From CAJWPI01 sp964571215 (GTDB lineage: Bacteria; Pseudomonadota; Gammaproteobacteria; Magnimaribacterales; Magnimaribacteraceae), in the NCBI GenBank assembly GCA_964571215.1, contig CAZMZZ010000025.1, positions 1 through 20,075 on the forward strand: 20,075 nucleotides of DNA, written 5' to 3'. Both the position numbers and the translations under genes were made by a program. The notes under the pieces are model-generated. The model saw only the letters and a list, made by a program, of their open reading frames with translations, made no database searches and was not told the origin of the DNA. Shown one piece after another: positions 1 to 7,340 of the stretch (position 1 is the stretch's first letter; each line of letters begins with the position of its first letter).

Positions 1-296
1 GGTTGAAAGCCTTTGATCATAGGCTTCTTGACGTATCTGCGAAAGAGATTGTTGAGACTGTTAAAAGAACAGGAGCAAGGGTTAAAGGTCCTATTCCAAT
101 GCCTGTAAAGAAACACAAAACTACTATCTTGATATCTCCTCATAAAGATAAAGATGCAAGAGATCAATATGAAATAAAAACACACAAGAGAACCCTAGAT
201 ATTCTTGAACCCTCAGAAAAAACCCTTGATGCACTTACAAAGCTTGAATTGTCTGCAGGAGTATTAGTTCAAATTAGTCTTGATGAAAATGAATAG
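1..296 (+). CDS. rpsJ: 30S ribosomal protein S10, 5'-truncated by window edge
   Basis: S10 is a head protein of the 30S subunit and, as NusE, a partner of NusB in transcription antitermination. The visible part reads LKAFDHRLLDVSAKEIVETV and ends in AGVLVQISLDENE, matching E. coli S10 from about residue 10 to the end. The TTG at base 3 is an internal leucine codon, not a start. The two bases before it (GG) fit the preceding arginine codon (CGG or AGG), so the gene continues upstream of base 1. Only 3 bp separate it from rplC. As first gene of the classical S10 operon, its promoter and any L4-responsive leader lie outside the window. Confidence 0.97.
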   Translation, partial: LKAFDHRLLDVSAKEIVETVKRTGARVKGPIPMPVKKHKTTILISPHKDKDARDQYEIKTHKRTLDILEPSEKTLDALTKLELSAGVLVQISLDENE

Positions 297-299
297 AAA

Positions 300-938
300 A
301 TGAGCATAGGTTTAATAGGAAAAAAACAAGGAATGACAAGATTTTTTACAGAGAAAGGAGAAGGTATTGCTGTGACAGTAGTAAGTATTGAACCTAACAC
401 CATTACTCAGATCAAAACAAATGATCATGAAGGGTATTCTTCTATTCAAGTCACTACAGGTAAAAAAACTGACAAACACTTAAATAAACCGTTATTAGGC
501 CATTATAAAAAATCTTCAATTACACCTGGTGAGGGTCTTTGGGAGTTTAGGACTTCTGAAGAGGAGGTACAGGAATTAAAAGTAGGAAACTCAATTACCT
601 TAAATCAGTTAGAAAACAAGGAATTTGTTGATGTTTCAGGGATATCTAAGGGAAAAGGTTTTGCTGGAACTGTTAAAAGATGGAACTTTAGTATGCAAGA
701 TGCTACCCATGGAAATTCTTTATCACATAGGGCACCTGGATCTATTGGACAATGTCAGACTCCAGGAAGAGTCTGGAAAGGAAAAAAGATGTCTGGACAT
801 ATGGGTCAACAAAGAAAAACTACTCAGAACCTAAAGGTTGTGTCGATGGATATTGAGAAGAATATTCTCTTAATCAAGGGCTCAATACCAGGATCAACAG
901 GGTCAACTGTTGTAGTCAGACCATCATTGAAGAAGTAA
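300..938 (+). CDS. rplC: 50S ribosomal protein L3
   Basis: L3 is an early-assembly 50S protein whose long loop reaches close to the peptidyl transferase centre. The 212-residue product is near the 209 of E. coli and carries the family core SKGKGFAGTVKRWNF (about 116-130), DATHGNSLSHR and PGSIGQCQTPGR. Gln153 in that loop corresponds to E. coli Gln150, the known target of the methyltransferase PrmB. The preceding residue is Cys152, where E. coli has Asn149, a position known for tiamulin resistance; I believe Cys also occurs in other gammaproteobacteria. The ATG follows rpsJ by 3 bp with no convincing Shine-Dalgarno sequence, so translational coupling is likely. Confidence 0.98.
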   Translation: MSIGLIGKKQGMTRFFTEKGEGIAVTVVSIEPNTITQIKTNDHEGYSSIQVTTGKKTDKHLNKPLLGHYKKSSITPGEGLWEFRTSEEEVQELKVGNSITLNQLENKEFVDVSGISKGKGFAGTVKRWNFSMQDATHGNSLSHRAPGSIGQCQTPGRVWKGKKMSGHMGQQRKTTQNLKVVSMDIEKNILLIKGSIPGSTGSTVVVRPSLKK

Positions 939-941
939 AAA

Positions 942-1565
942 ATGGAAATTCAGACACTAAAACAAAATGGCTCTAAAGGCTCTAAGCTAACTCTTTCAGA
1001 CAAAATTTTCTCTCAGCCCTTTAATGAAGATCTGGTACATCAACTAATAACAACTTATATATTCAATAGCCATCAGAGAACTAAAGAACAAAAAAATAGA
1101 TCTAGAGTGCAGGGGGGTGGAAGAAAGCCTTGGAAACAGAAAGGAACTGGTAGAGCTAGAGCTGGCACCATTAGAAGTCCTATCTGGAGAGGTGGAGGGG
1201 TTACTTTCGCAAAAGAATATGCAAAGAAAGCAAATAAAAAGATTAATAAGAAGATGTATAGAGCTGCTATGAGATCTATTTGGTCAAGACTAGCTAAAGA
1301 AGGAAGGATTCTTGCTATAGATGATTTACAAATTGAGACTCCACCAAAATCTTCTCAGATTAAGGAAATTCTGAGTGATTTGGGAATCTCCAATGCTGTT
1401 TTTGTCTTATCTAAGAAAGATGAAGCTCTTATTCTAGCTACAAGAAACTTTAGAAATCTTAAAGTACAGACTATAAGTTCCTTAAATCCTAGTGCATTAG
1501 TAAATGCTGAAAAGGTTGTTATTACTTCTGAAACTGTCCCATCTCTAGAAGAAAGGTTTTTATAA
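942..1565 (+). CDS. rplD: 50S ribosomal protein L4
   Basis: L4 binds 23S rRNA and its extended loop lines the constriction of the peptide exit tunnel. In E. coli it also represses the S10 operon. The product has 207 residues (E. coli 201). The tunnel loop is visible as GGGRKPWKQKGTGRARAGT (about 59-77), followed by IRSPIWRGGGVTFA and the globular domain with KKMYRAAMRSI. The gene starts 3 bp after rplC without a clear ribosome binding site, and its TAA stop shares one base with the ATG of rplW. The leader on which an autogenous control would act is not in the window. Confidence 0.97.
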   Translation: MEIQTLKQNGSKGSKLTLSDKIFSQPFNEDLVHQLITTYIFNSHQRTKEQKNRSRVQGGGRKPWKQKGTGRARAGTIRSPIWRGGGVTFAKEYAKKANKKINKKMYRAAMRSIWSRLAKEGRILAIDDLQIETPPKSSQIKEILSDLGISNAVFVLSKKDEALILATRNFRNLKVQTISSLNPSALVNAEKVVITSETVPSLEERFL

Positions 1566-1852
1566 TGCAAGATATCTATAAAATAATTAAAAGCCCTTAC
1601 TTTACAGAAAAAGTCTCTTTTTTGATGGAAAGGTCAAATCAATATGCTTTTAAAGTATCCAAGGAAGCTACAAAACACCAGATTAAAAGAGCAGTAGAAA
1701 AACTTTTTTCTGTGAGCGTCACAGACGTAACTGTAGTGATCAACAAAGGTAAGGTTAAAAGATCTCGTTATGGATTAAGAAAAAAATCTGATTGGAAAAA
1801 AGCTTATATTAGTCTGGCTGAGGGACAATCAATAGATATGGGAACTGAATAA
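1565..1852 (+). CDS. rplW: 50S ribosomal protein L23
   Basis: L23 sits at the tunnel exit and is the docking site for trigger factor and signal recognition particle. The 95-residue product (E. coli 100) has the family pattern SPYFTEKVSFLMERSNQYAF near the N terminus and GKVKRSRYGLRKKSDWKKAY toward the C terminus. Glu15 in SPYFTEK aligns with E. coli Glu18, the known chaperone contact. The start overlaps the rplD stop as TAATG, a classic reinitiation arrangement, with GAAAGG a few bases upstream as a possible ribosome binding site. Confidence 0.97.
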   Translation: MQDIYKIIKSPYFTEKVSFLMERSNQYAFKVSKEATKHQIKRAVEKLFSVSVTDVTVVINKGKVKRSRYGLRKKSDWKKAYISLAEGQSIDMGTE

Positions 1853-1854
1853 AG

Positions 1855-2685
1855 ATGGCTTCTAGGATAAAAAAAGCAAAACCTACTTCCCCTGGAAGAA
1901 GAACAAGATCTTGGGTTTCTAGAGAAGATTTGCATAAAGGTGATGGATACGCACCTCTTCTAGAAAAAAAGATCCAAAAATCAGGAAGAAATAATAAAGG
2001 CAGAATTACAACAAGACATAGGGGTGGGGGTCACAAGAAACACTATAGAGTCATTGATTTCAAACGTAATAAAGATCAGGTAAAAGGAAAAGTAGAAAGA
2101 ATAGAATATGATCCTAATAGATCTGCTCATATAGCATTAATACTTTACGAAGATGGCGAGAGAAGATACATAATTGCACCTCAAGATTTAAAGCCAGGAG
2201 ATGTAATTGAATCTGGTACTAAAGCCCCTATTAGTCCAGGTAATGCTCTAAGTCTTAAAAATATGCCTTTAGGAACAGTAGTTCACTGTATAGAAGGCTT
2301 TCCAGGAAAAGGTGCTCAAATGGTAAGAAGTGCTGGTACCTCAGCACAAATTTTAGCAATTGAAGGAAGATATACTACATTAAGATTAAGAAGTGGAGAA
2401 GTAAGAAGGGTTCTCTCAGATTGTAGAGCTACTGTTGGAGCAGTATCTAATTTCGAGCATTCCTTACAATCAATTGGTAAAGCAGGAGCCAAGAGGTGGA
2501 GAGGTGTTAGACCTACAGTTAGAGGCGTAGCAATGAACCCAGTTGATCATCCTCATGGTGGAGGTGAGGGAAAAACATCCGGAGGGAGACATCCTGTTAC
2601 TCCATGGGGGGTCTCAACTAAAGGTTATCGTACTAGAAAGAAAAGACCCAGTGACAAGATGATTATACGTAGAAGAAATGCCTAG
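1855..2685 (+). CDS. rplB: 50S ribosomal protein L2
   Basis: L2 is a universally conserved 23S rRNA-binding protein needed for subunit association and peptidyl transferase assembly. The product has 276 residues (E. coli 273). It shows KPTSPGRRTRSW near the N terminus, the RNA-binding stretch GRNNKGRITTRHRGGGHKKH (about 44-63), EYDPNRSAHIAL, and the diagnostic MNPVDHPHGGGEGK. His232 there corresponds to the functionally important E. coli His229. Two bases separate it from rplW and there is no clear Shine-Dalgarno motif. Its last eight bases overlap the start of rpsS, which ties the two translations together. Confidence 0.98.
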   Translation: MASRIKKAKPTSPGRRTRSWVSREDLHKGDGYAPLLEKKIQKSGRNNKGRITTRHRGGGHKKHYRVIDFKRNKDQVKGKVERIEYDPNRSAHIALILYEDGERRYIIAPQDLKPGDVIESGTKAPISPGNALSLKNMPLGTVVHCIEGFPGKGAQMVRSAGTSAQILAIEGRYTTLRLRSGEVRRVLSDCRATVGAVSNFEHSLQSIGKAGAKRWRGVRPTVRGVAMNPVDHPHGGGEGKTSGGRHPVTPWGVSTKGYRTRKKRPSDKMIIRRRNA

Positions 2686-2956
2686 ATCGCTAAAAAAGGG
2701 ACCTTTTATGGACTTACACCTAAAGAAGAAGGTGGATGCAGCTATTCAAACTCAAGACAAAAAGCCTATCAAGACTTGGTCTCGAAGATCTATCATTACT
2801 CCCACAATGGTTGGTTTAAATATAGCAGTGCATAATGGAAGACAGCATGTCCCAATTTTTATTCAAGAGGATATGGTAGGACATAAATTAGGTGAGTTTG
2901 TATTGACTAGAACCTTCAGGGCTCATTCTGGAGATAGGAAAACAAAAACAGATTAA
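2678..2956 (+). CDS. rpsS: 30S ribosomal protein S19
   Basis: S19 forms a complex with S13 in the 30S head near the A-site tRNA and takes part in intersubunit bridges. The 92-residue product equals the usual length and reads MPRSLKKGPF at the start, then KTWSRRSIITPTMVGL and GHKLGEFVLTRTFRAHSGD. Its start lies eight bases inside rplB in another frame. The sequence before the ATG (AGAAGAA) is purine-rich but not a strong ribosome binding site, so coupling to rplB translation is likely. Confidence 0.97.
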   Translation: MPRSLKKGPFMDLHLKKKVDAAIQTQDKKPIKTWSRRSIITPTMVGLNIAVHNGRQHVPIFIQEDMVGHKLGEFVLTRTFRAHSGDRKTKTD

Positions 2957-2962
2957 TTCTTT

Positions 2963-3301
2963 ATGACTAAAGTAAGTGCAAGACTAAAAGGTGCTAGGGT
3001 TTCTGATCAGAAGGCTAGATTGGTAGCTAATCAAATTAGAGGTAAGTATGTTAATGAGGCACTAGACATATTAATATTTGATAAGCAAAAATCTGCTTAC
3101 TTGGTAAATAAATTATTAAAATCGGCAGTTGCTAATGCACGACATAATTCTGGACTAGATCCCAATACCTTAATTATTTCTTCAATATCTGTTGATAAGA
3201 GTTTTACTATGAAAAGAATTAAACCCAGGGCAAGGGGGAGAGCAGATAGATTTTTTAAACGTAGTTGTAATATCAATCTAACACTAACTGAAGGGGGCTA
3301 A
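2963..3301 (+). CDS. rplV: 50S ribosomal protein L22
   Basis: L22 spans the 50S subunit and its beta hairpin forms part of the exit-tunnel constriction. The 112-residue product (E. coli 110) contains ARVSDQKARLVANQIRGK (about 11-28), VNKLLKSAVANARHN and the hairpin region MKRIKPRARGRADRF (about 83-97), where macrolide-resistance changes occur in other species. No such deletion is apparent here. The spacer from rpsS is 6 bp and T-rich (TTCTTT), with no recognisable Shine-Dalgarno sequence. Confidence 0.97.
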   Translation: MTKVSARLKGARVSDQKARLVANQIRGKYVNEALDILIFDKQKSAYLVNKLLKSAVANARHNSGLDPNTLIISSISVDKSFTMKRIKPRARGRADRFFKRSCNINLTLTEGG

Positions 3302-3302
3302 T

Positions 3303-3962
3303 ATGGGGCAGAAAGTACATCCTACTGGATTTAGATTGGGGATAACAAAGCAACACACTTCGAATTGGTATGCTGAGAAATCTCAATACAGAAAGAATCT
3401 ACTTAATGATATAGAAGTAAGAGAATTCTTGCTTTCTAAATTATCCCATGCCTCAGTGAGCAAAGTGGAGATTGAAAGAACTGCTGATAATGCAAGAATC
3501 TTTATTCACACTTCAAGACCAGGGATCGTTATTGGAAAAAAAGGTGAAGATATAGAGCTCATGAGGAATGAAATTAATAGAAAAATGGGCATTCCATTAA
3601 CTTTAAGTATCAAGGAAATAAGAAAACCAGATTTAGATGCAAAACTACTAGCCGAAAGCGTCGCACAACAATTAGAAAGAAGAGTGATGTTTAGAAGAGC
3701 AATGAAAAGAGCTGTCCAAAATTGTATGCGTCAGGGTGCAGTAGGGGTAAAAATTCGCGTTGCAGGTAGATTGGGGGGTGCTGATATTGCTAGAGCTGAA
3801 TGGCATAAAGAAGGGAGAGTCCCTCTACACACATTAAGAGCGGATGTAGATTTTGGTTTAGCTGAAGCGAAGACTACTTATGGGATTATAGGAGTTAAAG
3901 TTTGGATCTTTAAAGGAGAGATATTAAAACAACAACCCTTATATAATAAAGAAAAGGCATAG
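3303..3962 (+). CDS. rpsC: 30S ribosomal protein S3
   Basis: S3 lies at the mRNA entry tunnel of the 30S head. The product has 219 residues, about 14 fewer than E. coli, with the loss in the flexible C-terminal tail. Visible parts are MGQKVHPTGFRLGI at the start and the type II KH domain with its GxxG loop in IVIGKKGEDI (Gly78-Gly81). The C-terminal domain includes GVKIRVAGRLGGADIARAEW and TYGIIGVKVWIFKGE. A G-rich Shine-Dalgarno-like stretch (AAGGGGG) ends about 7 bp before the ATG and overlaps the last codons of rplV. Confidence 0.98.
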   Translation: MGQKVHPTGFRLGITKQHTSNWYAEKSQYRKNLLNDIEVREFLLSKLSHASVSKVEIERTADNARIFIHTSRPGIVIGKKGEDIELMRNEINRKMGIPLTLSIKEIRKPDLDAKLLAESVAQQLERRVMFRRAMKRAVQNCMRQGAVGVKIRVAGRLGGADIARAEWHKEGRVPLHTLRADVDFGLAEAKTTYGIIGVKVWIFKGEILKQQPLYNKEKA

Positions 3963-3964
3963 AT

Positions 3965-4372
3965 ATGTTTCAACCTAAGAGAACAAAATATAGAAAGCAA
4001 CAAAAAGGAAGGAATAAAGGAGTTTCTTATCGTGGAAATGCATTGAATTTTGGTACCTTCGGTCTCAAAGCCATTTCTAGGGGTCAATTAACATCACGAC
4101 AGATAGAAGCAGCAAGAAGAGCTATGACAAGAAAGGTAAAAAGAGGAGCAAAAATTTGGATAAGAGTTTTTCCTGACAAACCTATTACCAAGAAACCTTT
4201 AGAAGTAAGACAGGGAAAAGGAAAAGGAAATGTAGAGTATTGGGTAAGTACTATTAAGCCTGGAAAAATACTTTATGAAATGGAAGGAGTGGAAGAGAAT
4301 TTAGCAAAAGAAGCATTTTCTTTAGCCGCTTCTAAGATACCTTTTCAAACAACCTTTATAAGAAGAGATTAA
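3965..4372 (+). CDS. rplP: 50S ribosomal protein L16
   Basis: L16 organises the A-site region of the 50S subunit and contacts tRNA. The 135-residue product (E. coli 136) begins MFQPKRTKYRKQQKGRNKG and contains RQIEAARRAMTRKVKR, KIWIRVFPDKPIT and GKGKGNVEYWV. Arg82 in EVRQGKGKG aligns with E. coli Arg81, the substrate of the 2-oxoglutarate oxygenase YcfD (RoxA); whether this organism has that enzyme cannot be seen here. The C-terminal three residues of E. coli are missing. The gap to rpsC is 2 bp. Confidence 0.97.
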   Translation: MFQPKRTKYRKQQKGRNKGVSYRGNALNFGTFGLKAISRGQLTSRQIEAARRAMTRKVKRGAKIWIRVFPDKPITKKPLEVRQGKGKGNVEYWVSTIKPGKILYEMEGVEENLAKEAFSLAASKIPFQTTFIRRD

Positions 4373-4376
4373 TTTA

Positions 4377-4583
4377 ATGGCTGAAAATAAATTTTTATCA
4401 AAATTAAGAGGAAGTAAAACTAATCTTGTTGAGGAACAAGAAAAGTATTTAAAAGAACTTATGGAATTAAAGTTCAAGCTCTCTTCAGGTCAGTTAAAAG
4501 AAACTCATAAAATAAAAGATTTAAGAAGATCTATAGCAAAGCTTAAAACTCTAAAAAGAGAGAATGATTTAAAAGGAACTTAA
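4377..4583 (+). CDS. rpmC: 50S ribosomal protein L29
   Basis: L29 is a small two-helix protein next to L23 at the tunnel exit. The 68-residue product (E. coli 63) shows EEQEKYLKELMELKFKLSSG (about 19-38), then a basic second helix with KIKDLRRSIAKLKTLKREN that carries the family RR.IA...T pattern. It starts 4 bp after rplP with an A+T-rich upstream (TTAATTTA) and no Shine-Dalgarno motif. Its TAA stop overlaps the rpsQ ATG by one base. Confidence 0.95.
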   Translation: MAENKFLSKLRGSKTNLVEEQEKYLKELMELKFKLSSGQLKETHKIKDLRRSIAKLKTLKRENDLKGT

Positions 4584-4831
4584 TGGAAAAAAAATTAAAT
4601 AAACGTGAAACAGGGCGTGTAGTAAGTGCTTCTAGAGATAAGACAATAACTGTTCTTATAGAAAGAAAAGTGAAACACCCCCTTTATAAGAAGATAATAA
4701 AACGTTCAACGCGCCTACAAGTTCATGATGAAGGAAATCAGTGTAAAGAGGGAGATTCAGTTGTTGTGGAAGAAGGTAAGAAAATATCAAAAACTAAATC
4801 TTGGAATTTAGTTGAGGTAAATAAAGTTTAG
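4583..4831 (+). CDS. rpsQ: 30S ribosomal protein S17
   Basis: S17 is a primary 16S rRNA-binding protein of OB-fold type in the 30S body. The 82-residue product is near the E. coli length of 84 and shows the family features GRVVSASRDKTITVLIERKV (about 11-30), HPLYKKIIKRSTRLQVHDEG and EGDSVVVEEGKKISKTKSW. Translation restarts at a TAATG overlap with rpmC, helped by AAGGA 5 bp upstream. It is the last gene of the classical S10 operon; only 16 bp follow before rplN. Confidence 0.97.
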   Translation: MEKKLNKRETGRVVSASRDKTITVLIERKVKHPLYKKIIKRSTRLQVHDEGNQCKEGDSVVVEEGKKISKTKSWNLVEVNKV

Positions 4832-4847
4832 TTTTTATATGTAGATC

Positions 4848-5216
4848 ATGATTCAAGAACAAACATACTTAGATGTAGCTGATAATAGTGGGGCTAGGAA
4901 ACTAATGTGTATTAAAGTCTTGGGTGGCTCTAAGAAAAGATATGCTGCAGTAGGAGACGTTATTAAAGTTACTGTAAAAGAAGCAATACCGACTGGCAGG
5001 GTAAAAAAAGGTGAAGTATTAGATGCAGTAATTGTGCGTTCCAAAAATAAAATTAGAAGACCCGATGGATCTTCTATTAGTTTTGATGAAAATGCTGCTG
5101 TTTTAATCAATGCTCAAAAACAACCTATAGGTACAAGGGTATTTGGACCAGTATCTCGTGAGTTAAGAAGTGAAGAGTTTATGAGAATTATTTCTTTAGC
5201 ACCGGAGGTTTTATAA
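4848..5216 (+). CDS. rplN: 50S ribosomal protein L14
   Basis: L14 lies at the subunit interface, forms intersubunit bridges and is the binding site of the silencing factor RsfS. The 122-residue product (E. coli 123) starts MIQEQTYLDVADNSGARKLM and contains CIKVLGGSKKRYAAVGD, KKGEVLDAVIVRSK, RPDGSSISFDENAAVLIN and the C-terminal GTRVFGPVSRELR. In E. coli it opens the spc operon behind its own promoter, but here only 16 bp separate it from rpsQ. Those bases (TTTTTATATGTAGATC) hold neither a complete promoter nor a good ribosome binding site. Confidence 0.98.
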   Translation: MIQEQTYLDVADNSGARKLMCIKVLGGSKKRYAAVGDVIKVTVKEAIPTGRVKKGEVLDAVIVRSKNKIRRPDGSSISFDENAAVLINAQKQPIGTRVFGPVSRELRSEEFMRIISLAPEVL

Positions 5217-5222
5217 GAAGCT

Positions 5223-5537
5223 ATGAAAAAACTAAGAACTGGCGATGAAGTATTTGTGATTTCTGGAAAGGATAAAGGGAAAACAGGGACACTAACAAAG
5301 ATGATTTCAGATGAAAAATGTTTTGTTTCAGGAATAAAAATAGTTAAAAGGCATACTAAACCTAACCCCCAAGCTGGCATAGAGGGGGGAATAGTAGAAA
5401 AAGAGTCCCCTATTAATATTTCAAATATAGCTATATACAATCCTTCTACTAAAAAACCAGACCGTGTAGGAATAAGAGTACAAGAAGATGGTTCAAAGAT
5501 TAGAGTTTTTAAGTCCTCAGGAAAAGAAATTAAATGA
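5223..5537 (+). CDS. rplX: 50S ribosomal protein L24
   Basis: L24 initiates 50S assembly at the 5' end of 23S rRNA. The 104-residue product matches the E. coli length. It has an N-terminal KOW/SH3-like domain (LRTGDEVFVISGKDKGKTG, about 4-22), then KRHTKPNP and GGIVEKESPINISNIAIYNP. A stop codon in frame (the rplN TAA) lies 6 bp before the ATG, which rules out a longer form. A GGAGG sits 14 bp upstream, too far to be an ideal ribosome binding site, with AAGAAG nearer. The TGA stop overlaps the rplE start as ATGA. Confidence 0.97.
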   Translation: MKKLRTGDEVFVISGKDKGKTGTLTKMISDEKCFVSGIKIVKRHTKPNPQAGIEGGIVEKESPINISNIAIYNPSTKKPDRVGIRVQEDGSKIRVFKSSGKEIK

Positions 5538-6073
5538 TTCCTCTAAAAGAACATTATAAGAATACTGTAATTAAAGATCTTAAAGAATCTTTAAACCTTA
5601 AATCTGATATGTCAGTTCCTAAGATAGTAAAAGTTACTCTGAATATGGGAATAGGTGAGGTATTGGTAGATAAAAAGTTGTTAGAAAGAGCTTCAGAAGA
5701 CATGGCATTGATAAGCGGGCAAAAACCTCTTATTACCAAAGTCAGAAAATCAGTAGCTAATTTTAAAATAAGAGATGGTATGCCTATTGGATGTAAAGCT
5801 ACTCTTAGAGGAGATAGAATGTATGACTTTCTTCAGAGATTGCTAGGAATAGCAATACCACGAGAGAGAGATTTTAGGGGTCTTGATACTAATTCCTTTG
5901 ACGGAAGAGGAAATCTTTCTATTGGTATTAAAGAACATATTATTTTTCCTGAGATTGACTACGATAAAGTAGACAAGATAAGAGGGATGGATATAAGTAT
6001 TACAACATCAGCAAAGGATGATCAAGAAGGGGAAGTATTATTAAGAGCAATGCTCTTTCCCTTCAAAGACTAA
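5534..6073 (+). CDS. rplE: 50S ribosomal protein L5
   Basis: L5 binds 5S rRNA in the central protuberance and contacts P-site tRNA and S13. The 179-residue product equals the E. coli length. Recognisable parts are KIVKVTLNMGIGE (about 31-43), the stretch LISGQKPLITKVRKSVANFK (about 79-98), GMPIGCKATLRGDRMYDFLQ and the C-terminal GMDISITTSAKDDQEG. It is coupled to rplX by an ATGA overlap with AGGAAAAGA upstream. In E. coli the early part of this gene carries the S8 translational operator; I could not confirm an equivalent hairpin by eye. Confidence 0.97.
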   Translation: MIPLKEHYKNTVIKDLKESLNLKSDMSVPKIVKVTLNMGIGEVLVDKKLLERASEDMALISGQKPLITKVRKSVANFKIRDGMPIGCKATLRGDRMYDFLQRLLGIAIPRERDFRGLDTNSFDGRGNLSIGIKEHIIFPEIDYDKVDKIRGMDISITTSAKDDQEGEVLLRAMLFPFKD

Positions 6074-6091
6074 TAGATAACAGGTGAAACT

Positions 6092-6397
6092 ATGGCAAAG
6101 GCATCAATGAAAGCAAGAGAAGAAAAAAGGAAGAAGACCGTCCAACGATTCTCTGATAAAAGAATAAAACTTAAAGAAATAATAAGAAACCCTAATACTT
6201 CTGATGAAGATAGATTGGAAGCTCAGACTAAGCTTCAGAAGCTTCCCAGAAATGCAAGTCCAGTAAGGTTACAGAGGAGGTGTAGTATAACTGGTAGGCC
6301 GAGAGCTGTTTATAGAAAATTTGGTTTAGGTAGGAATAAAATTCGTGAGTTGGCTATGAAGGGAGACATCCCCGGGTTAGTCAAATCAAGCTGGTAA
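6092..6397 (+). CDS. rpsN: 30S ribosomal protein S14, long zinc-free form
   Basis: S14 is a late-assembling 30S head protein. The 101-residue product is the long type typical of proteobacteria, not the short zinc-binding type. The C-terminal domain has a single cysteine (Cys64 in RRCSITGRPRAV) where the zinc form has paired CxxC motifs. The N terminus MAKASMKAREEKR and the end PGLVKSSW match E. coli. A good Shine-Dalgarno-like AGGTGA precedes the ATG by 6 bp, and the 18-bp gap from rplE is the widest in the whole ribosomal protein run. Confidence 0.98.
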   Translation: MAKASMKAREEKRKKTVQRFSDKRIKLKEIIRNPNTSDEDRLEAQTKLQKLPRNASPVRLQRRCSITGRPRAVYRKFGLGRNKIRELAMKGDIPGLVKSSW

Positions 6398-6405
6398 TTG
6401 TTGAT

Positions 6406-6798
6406 ATGTCAGTTCAAGACCCCATAGCAGACCTTCTTTCAAGTATAAGTAATGCTCAAAGTAGGTTTAAAAGAAACCTAACTGTTCCTTCTTCTACGAA
6501 GAAAGAAGCTATAGTTAAGGTTCTTCAACAAGAAGGATACATTGATGCATATGAAATTTCTAAAGAAAAGAAACCTATGCTCACTATCGTATTAAGGTAT
6601 TTTGAAGGAAAACCTGTTATCAAAGAATTTAAAAGAATTAGTAGACCTGGTTTAAGAGAATATAGAAGTTGTGAAGATATACCTTCAATTAAGGGAGGGC
6701 TAGGCACAGTAATTTTATCCACCAGTCAAGGATTAATGACAGACAAGAAAGCAAAGGAGATTGGAATAGGTGGCGAAATAATTTGTTCAGTTTTTTAG
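6406..6798 (+). CDS. rpsH: 30S ribosomal protein S8
   Basis: S8 binds helix 21 of 16S rRNA, nucleates the central domain of the 30S subunit and, in E. coli, represses the spc operon by binding its mRNA. The 130-residue product equals the E. coli length. It starts MSVQDPIADLLSSISNAQ and has KRISRPGLREY and the diagnostic C-terminal STSQGLMTDKKAKEIGIGGE. The last codons overlap in another frame with a TTG that could be mistaken for the rplF start. No Shine-Dalgarno motif is apparent upstream (AATTGTTGAT). Confidence 0.97.
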   Translation: MSVQDPIADLLSSISNAQSRFKRNLTVPSSTKKEAIVKVLQQEGYIDAYEISKEKKPMLTIVLRYFEGKPVIKEFKRISRPGLREYRSCEDIPSIKGGLGTVILSTSQGLMTDKKAKEIGIGGEIICSVF

Positions 6799-6806
6799 AT
6801 AAAGAA

Positions 6807-7340
6807 ATGGCTAAAACTTATCTTCAACCAATAAATTTACCAGAGGGTATTACTGTTTCAATAGATTCAGATACTCTTAATATTAAGGGAAAGCTAGGGG
6901 ATTTAACTTTAAAAGTTCCCAGTTCAGTAGAAATCTTGCAAGATGATAGTTCTATAGCCTTCAAGCCTGAAAAGGGACTCTCGGAGAACTTTGCTATAAC
7001 TGGTACTATGAGGGCCTTAACTTCAAATCTTATTCAAGGCGTACACCAGGGTTATGAAAAGAAATTAGAGATTAATGGGGTTGGGTATAGAGCTAAGATA
7101 GAAGGGAAGAAACTTGAATTAAGTTTAGGGTATTCTCATCCAGTAATTTATGAGTTACCTGAAGGAGTTAGTGCAGAGCTGCCAAGTCAAACTGAAATAA
7201 CTCTAAAGTCTATAGATAAACAACTTATTGGCCAAGTGGCTGCAGAAATAAGGAATTTAAGACCTCCTGAACCTTATAAAGGGAAAGGAGTAAAGTATGC
7301 AGATGAAAGAATTAAGAGGAAAGAATCTAAAAAGGCTTAA
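6807..7340 (+). CDS. rplF: 50S ribosomal protein L6
   Basis: L6 is a two-domain 23S rRNA-binding protein near the factor-binding site. I chose the ATG at 6807, giving 177 residues, exactly the E. coli length, and an N terminus MAKTYLQPINLPEGITV like the family. The open frame extends back to a TTG at 6783 inside rpsH, but the extra eight residues have no counterpart. Conserved stretches are GVGYRAKIEGKKLELSLGYS, TLKSIDKQLIGQVAAEIR and the C-terminal PEPYKGKGVKYADE. It lies 8 bp after rpsH, and its TAA overlaps the rplR ATG. Confidence 0.97.
   Translation: MAKTYLQPINLPEGITVSIDSDTLNIKGKLGDLTLKVPSSVEILQDDSSIAFKPEKGLSENFAITGTMRALTSNLIQGVHQGYEKKLEINGVGYRAKIEGKKLELSLGYSHPVIYELPEGVSAELPSQTEITLKSIDKQLIGQVAAEIRNLRPPEPYKGKGVKYADERIKRKESKKA

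Noticed and set aside
625..834. A 69-codon frame inside rplC on the same strand
   Set aside because: It is an out-of-frame shadow of a well-conserved L3 stretch and has no ribosome binding site or recognisable product.
3878..5440. Several minus-strand open frames opposite rpsC, rplP, rplN and rplX
   Set aside because: They mirror the codon pattern of highly conserved ribosomal protein genes and show no conserved motif of their own.
5530..5620. S8 translational operator at the start of rplE
   Set aside because: E. coli has one here, but I could not find by eye a helix resembling the S8-binding region of 16S rRNA. It would need a structure search.
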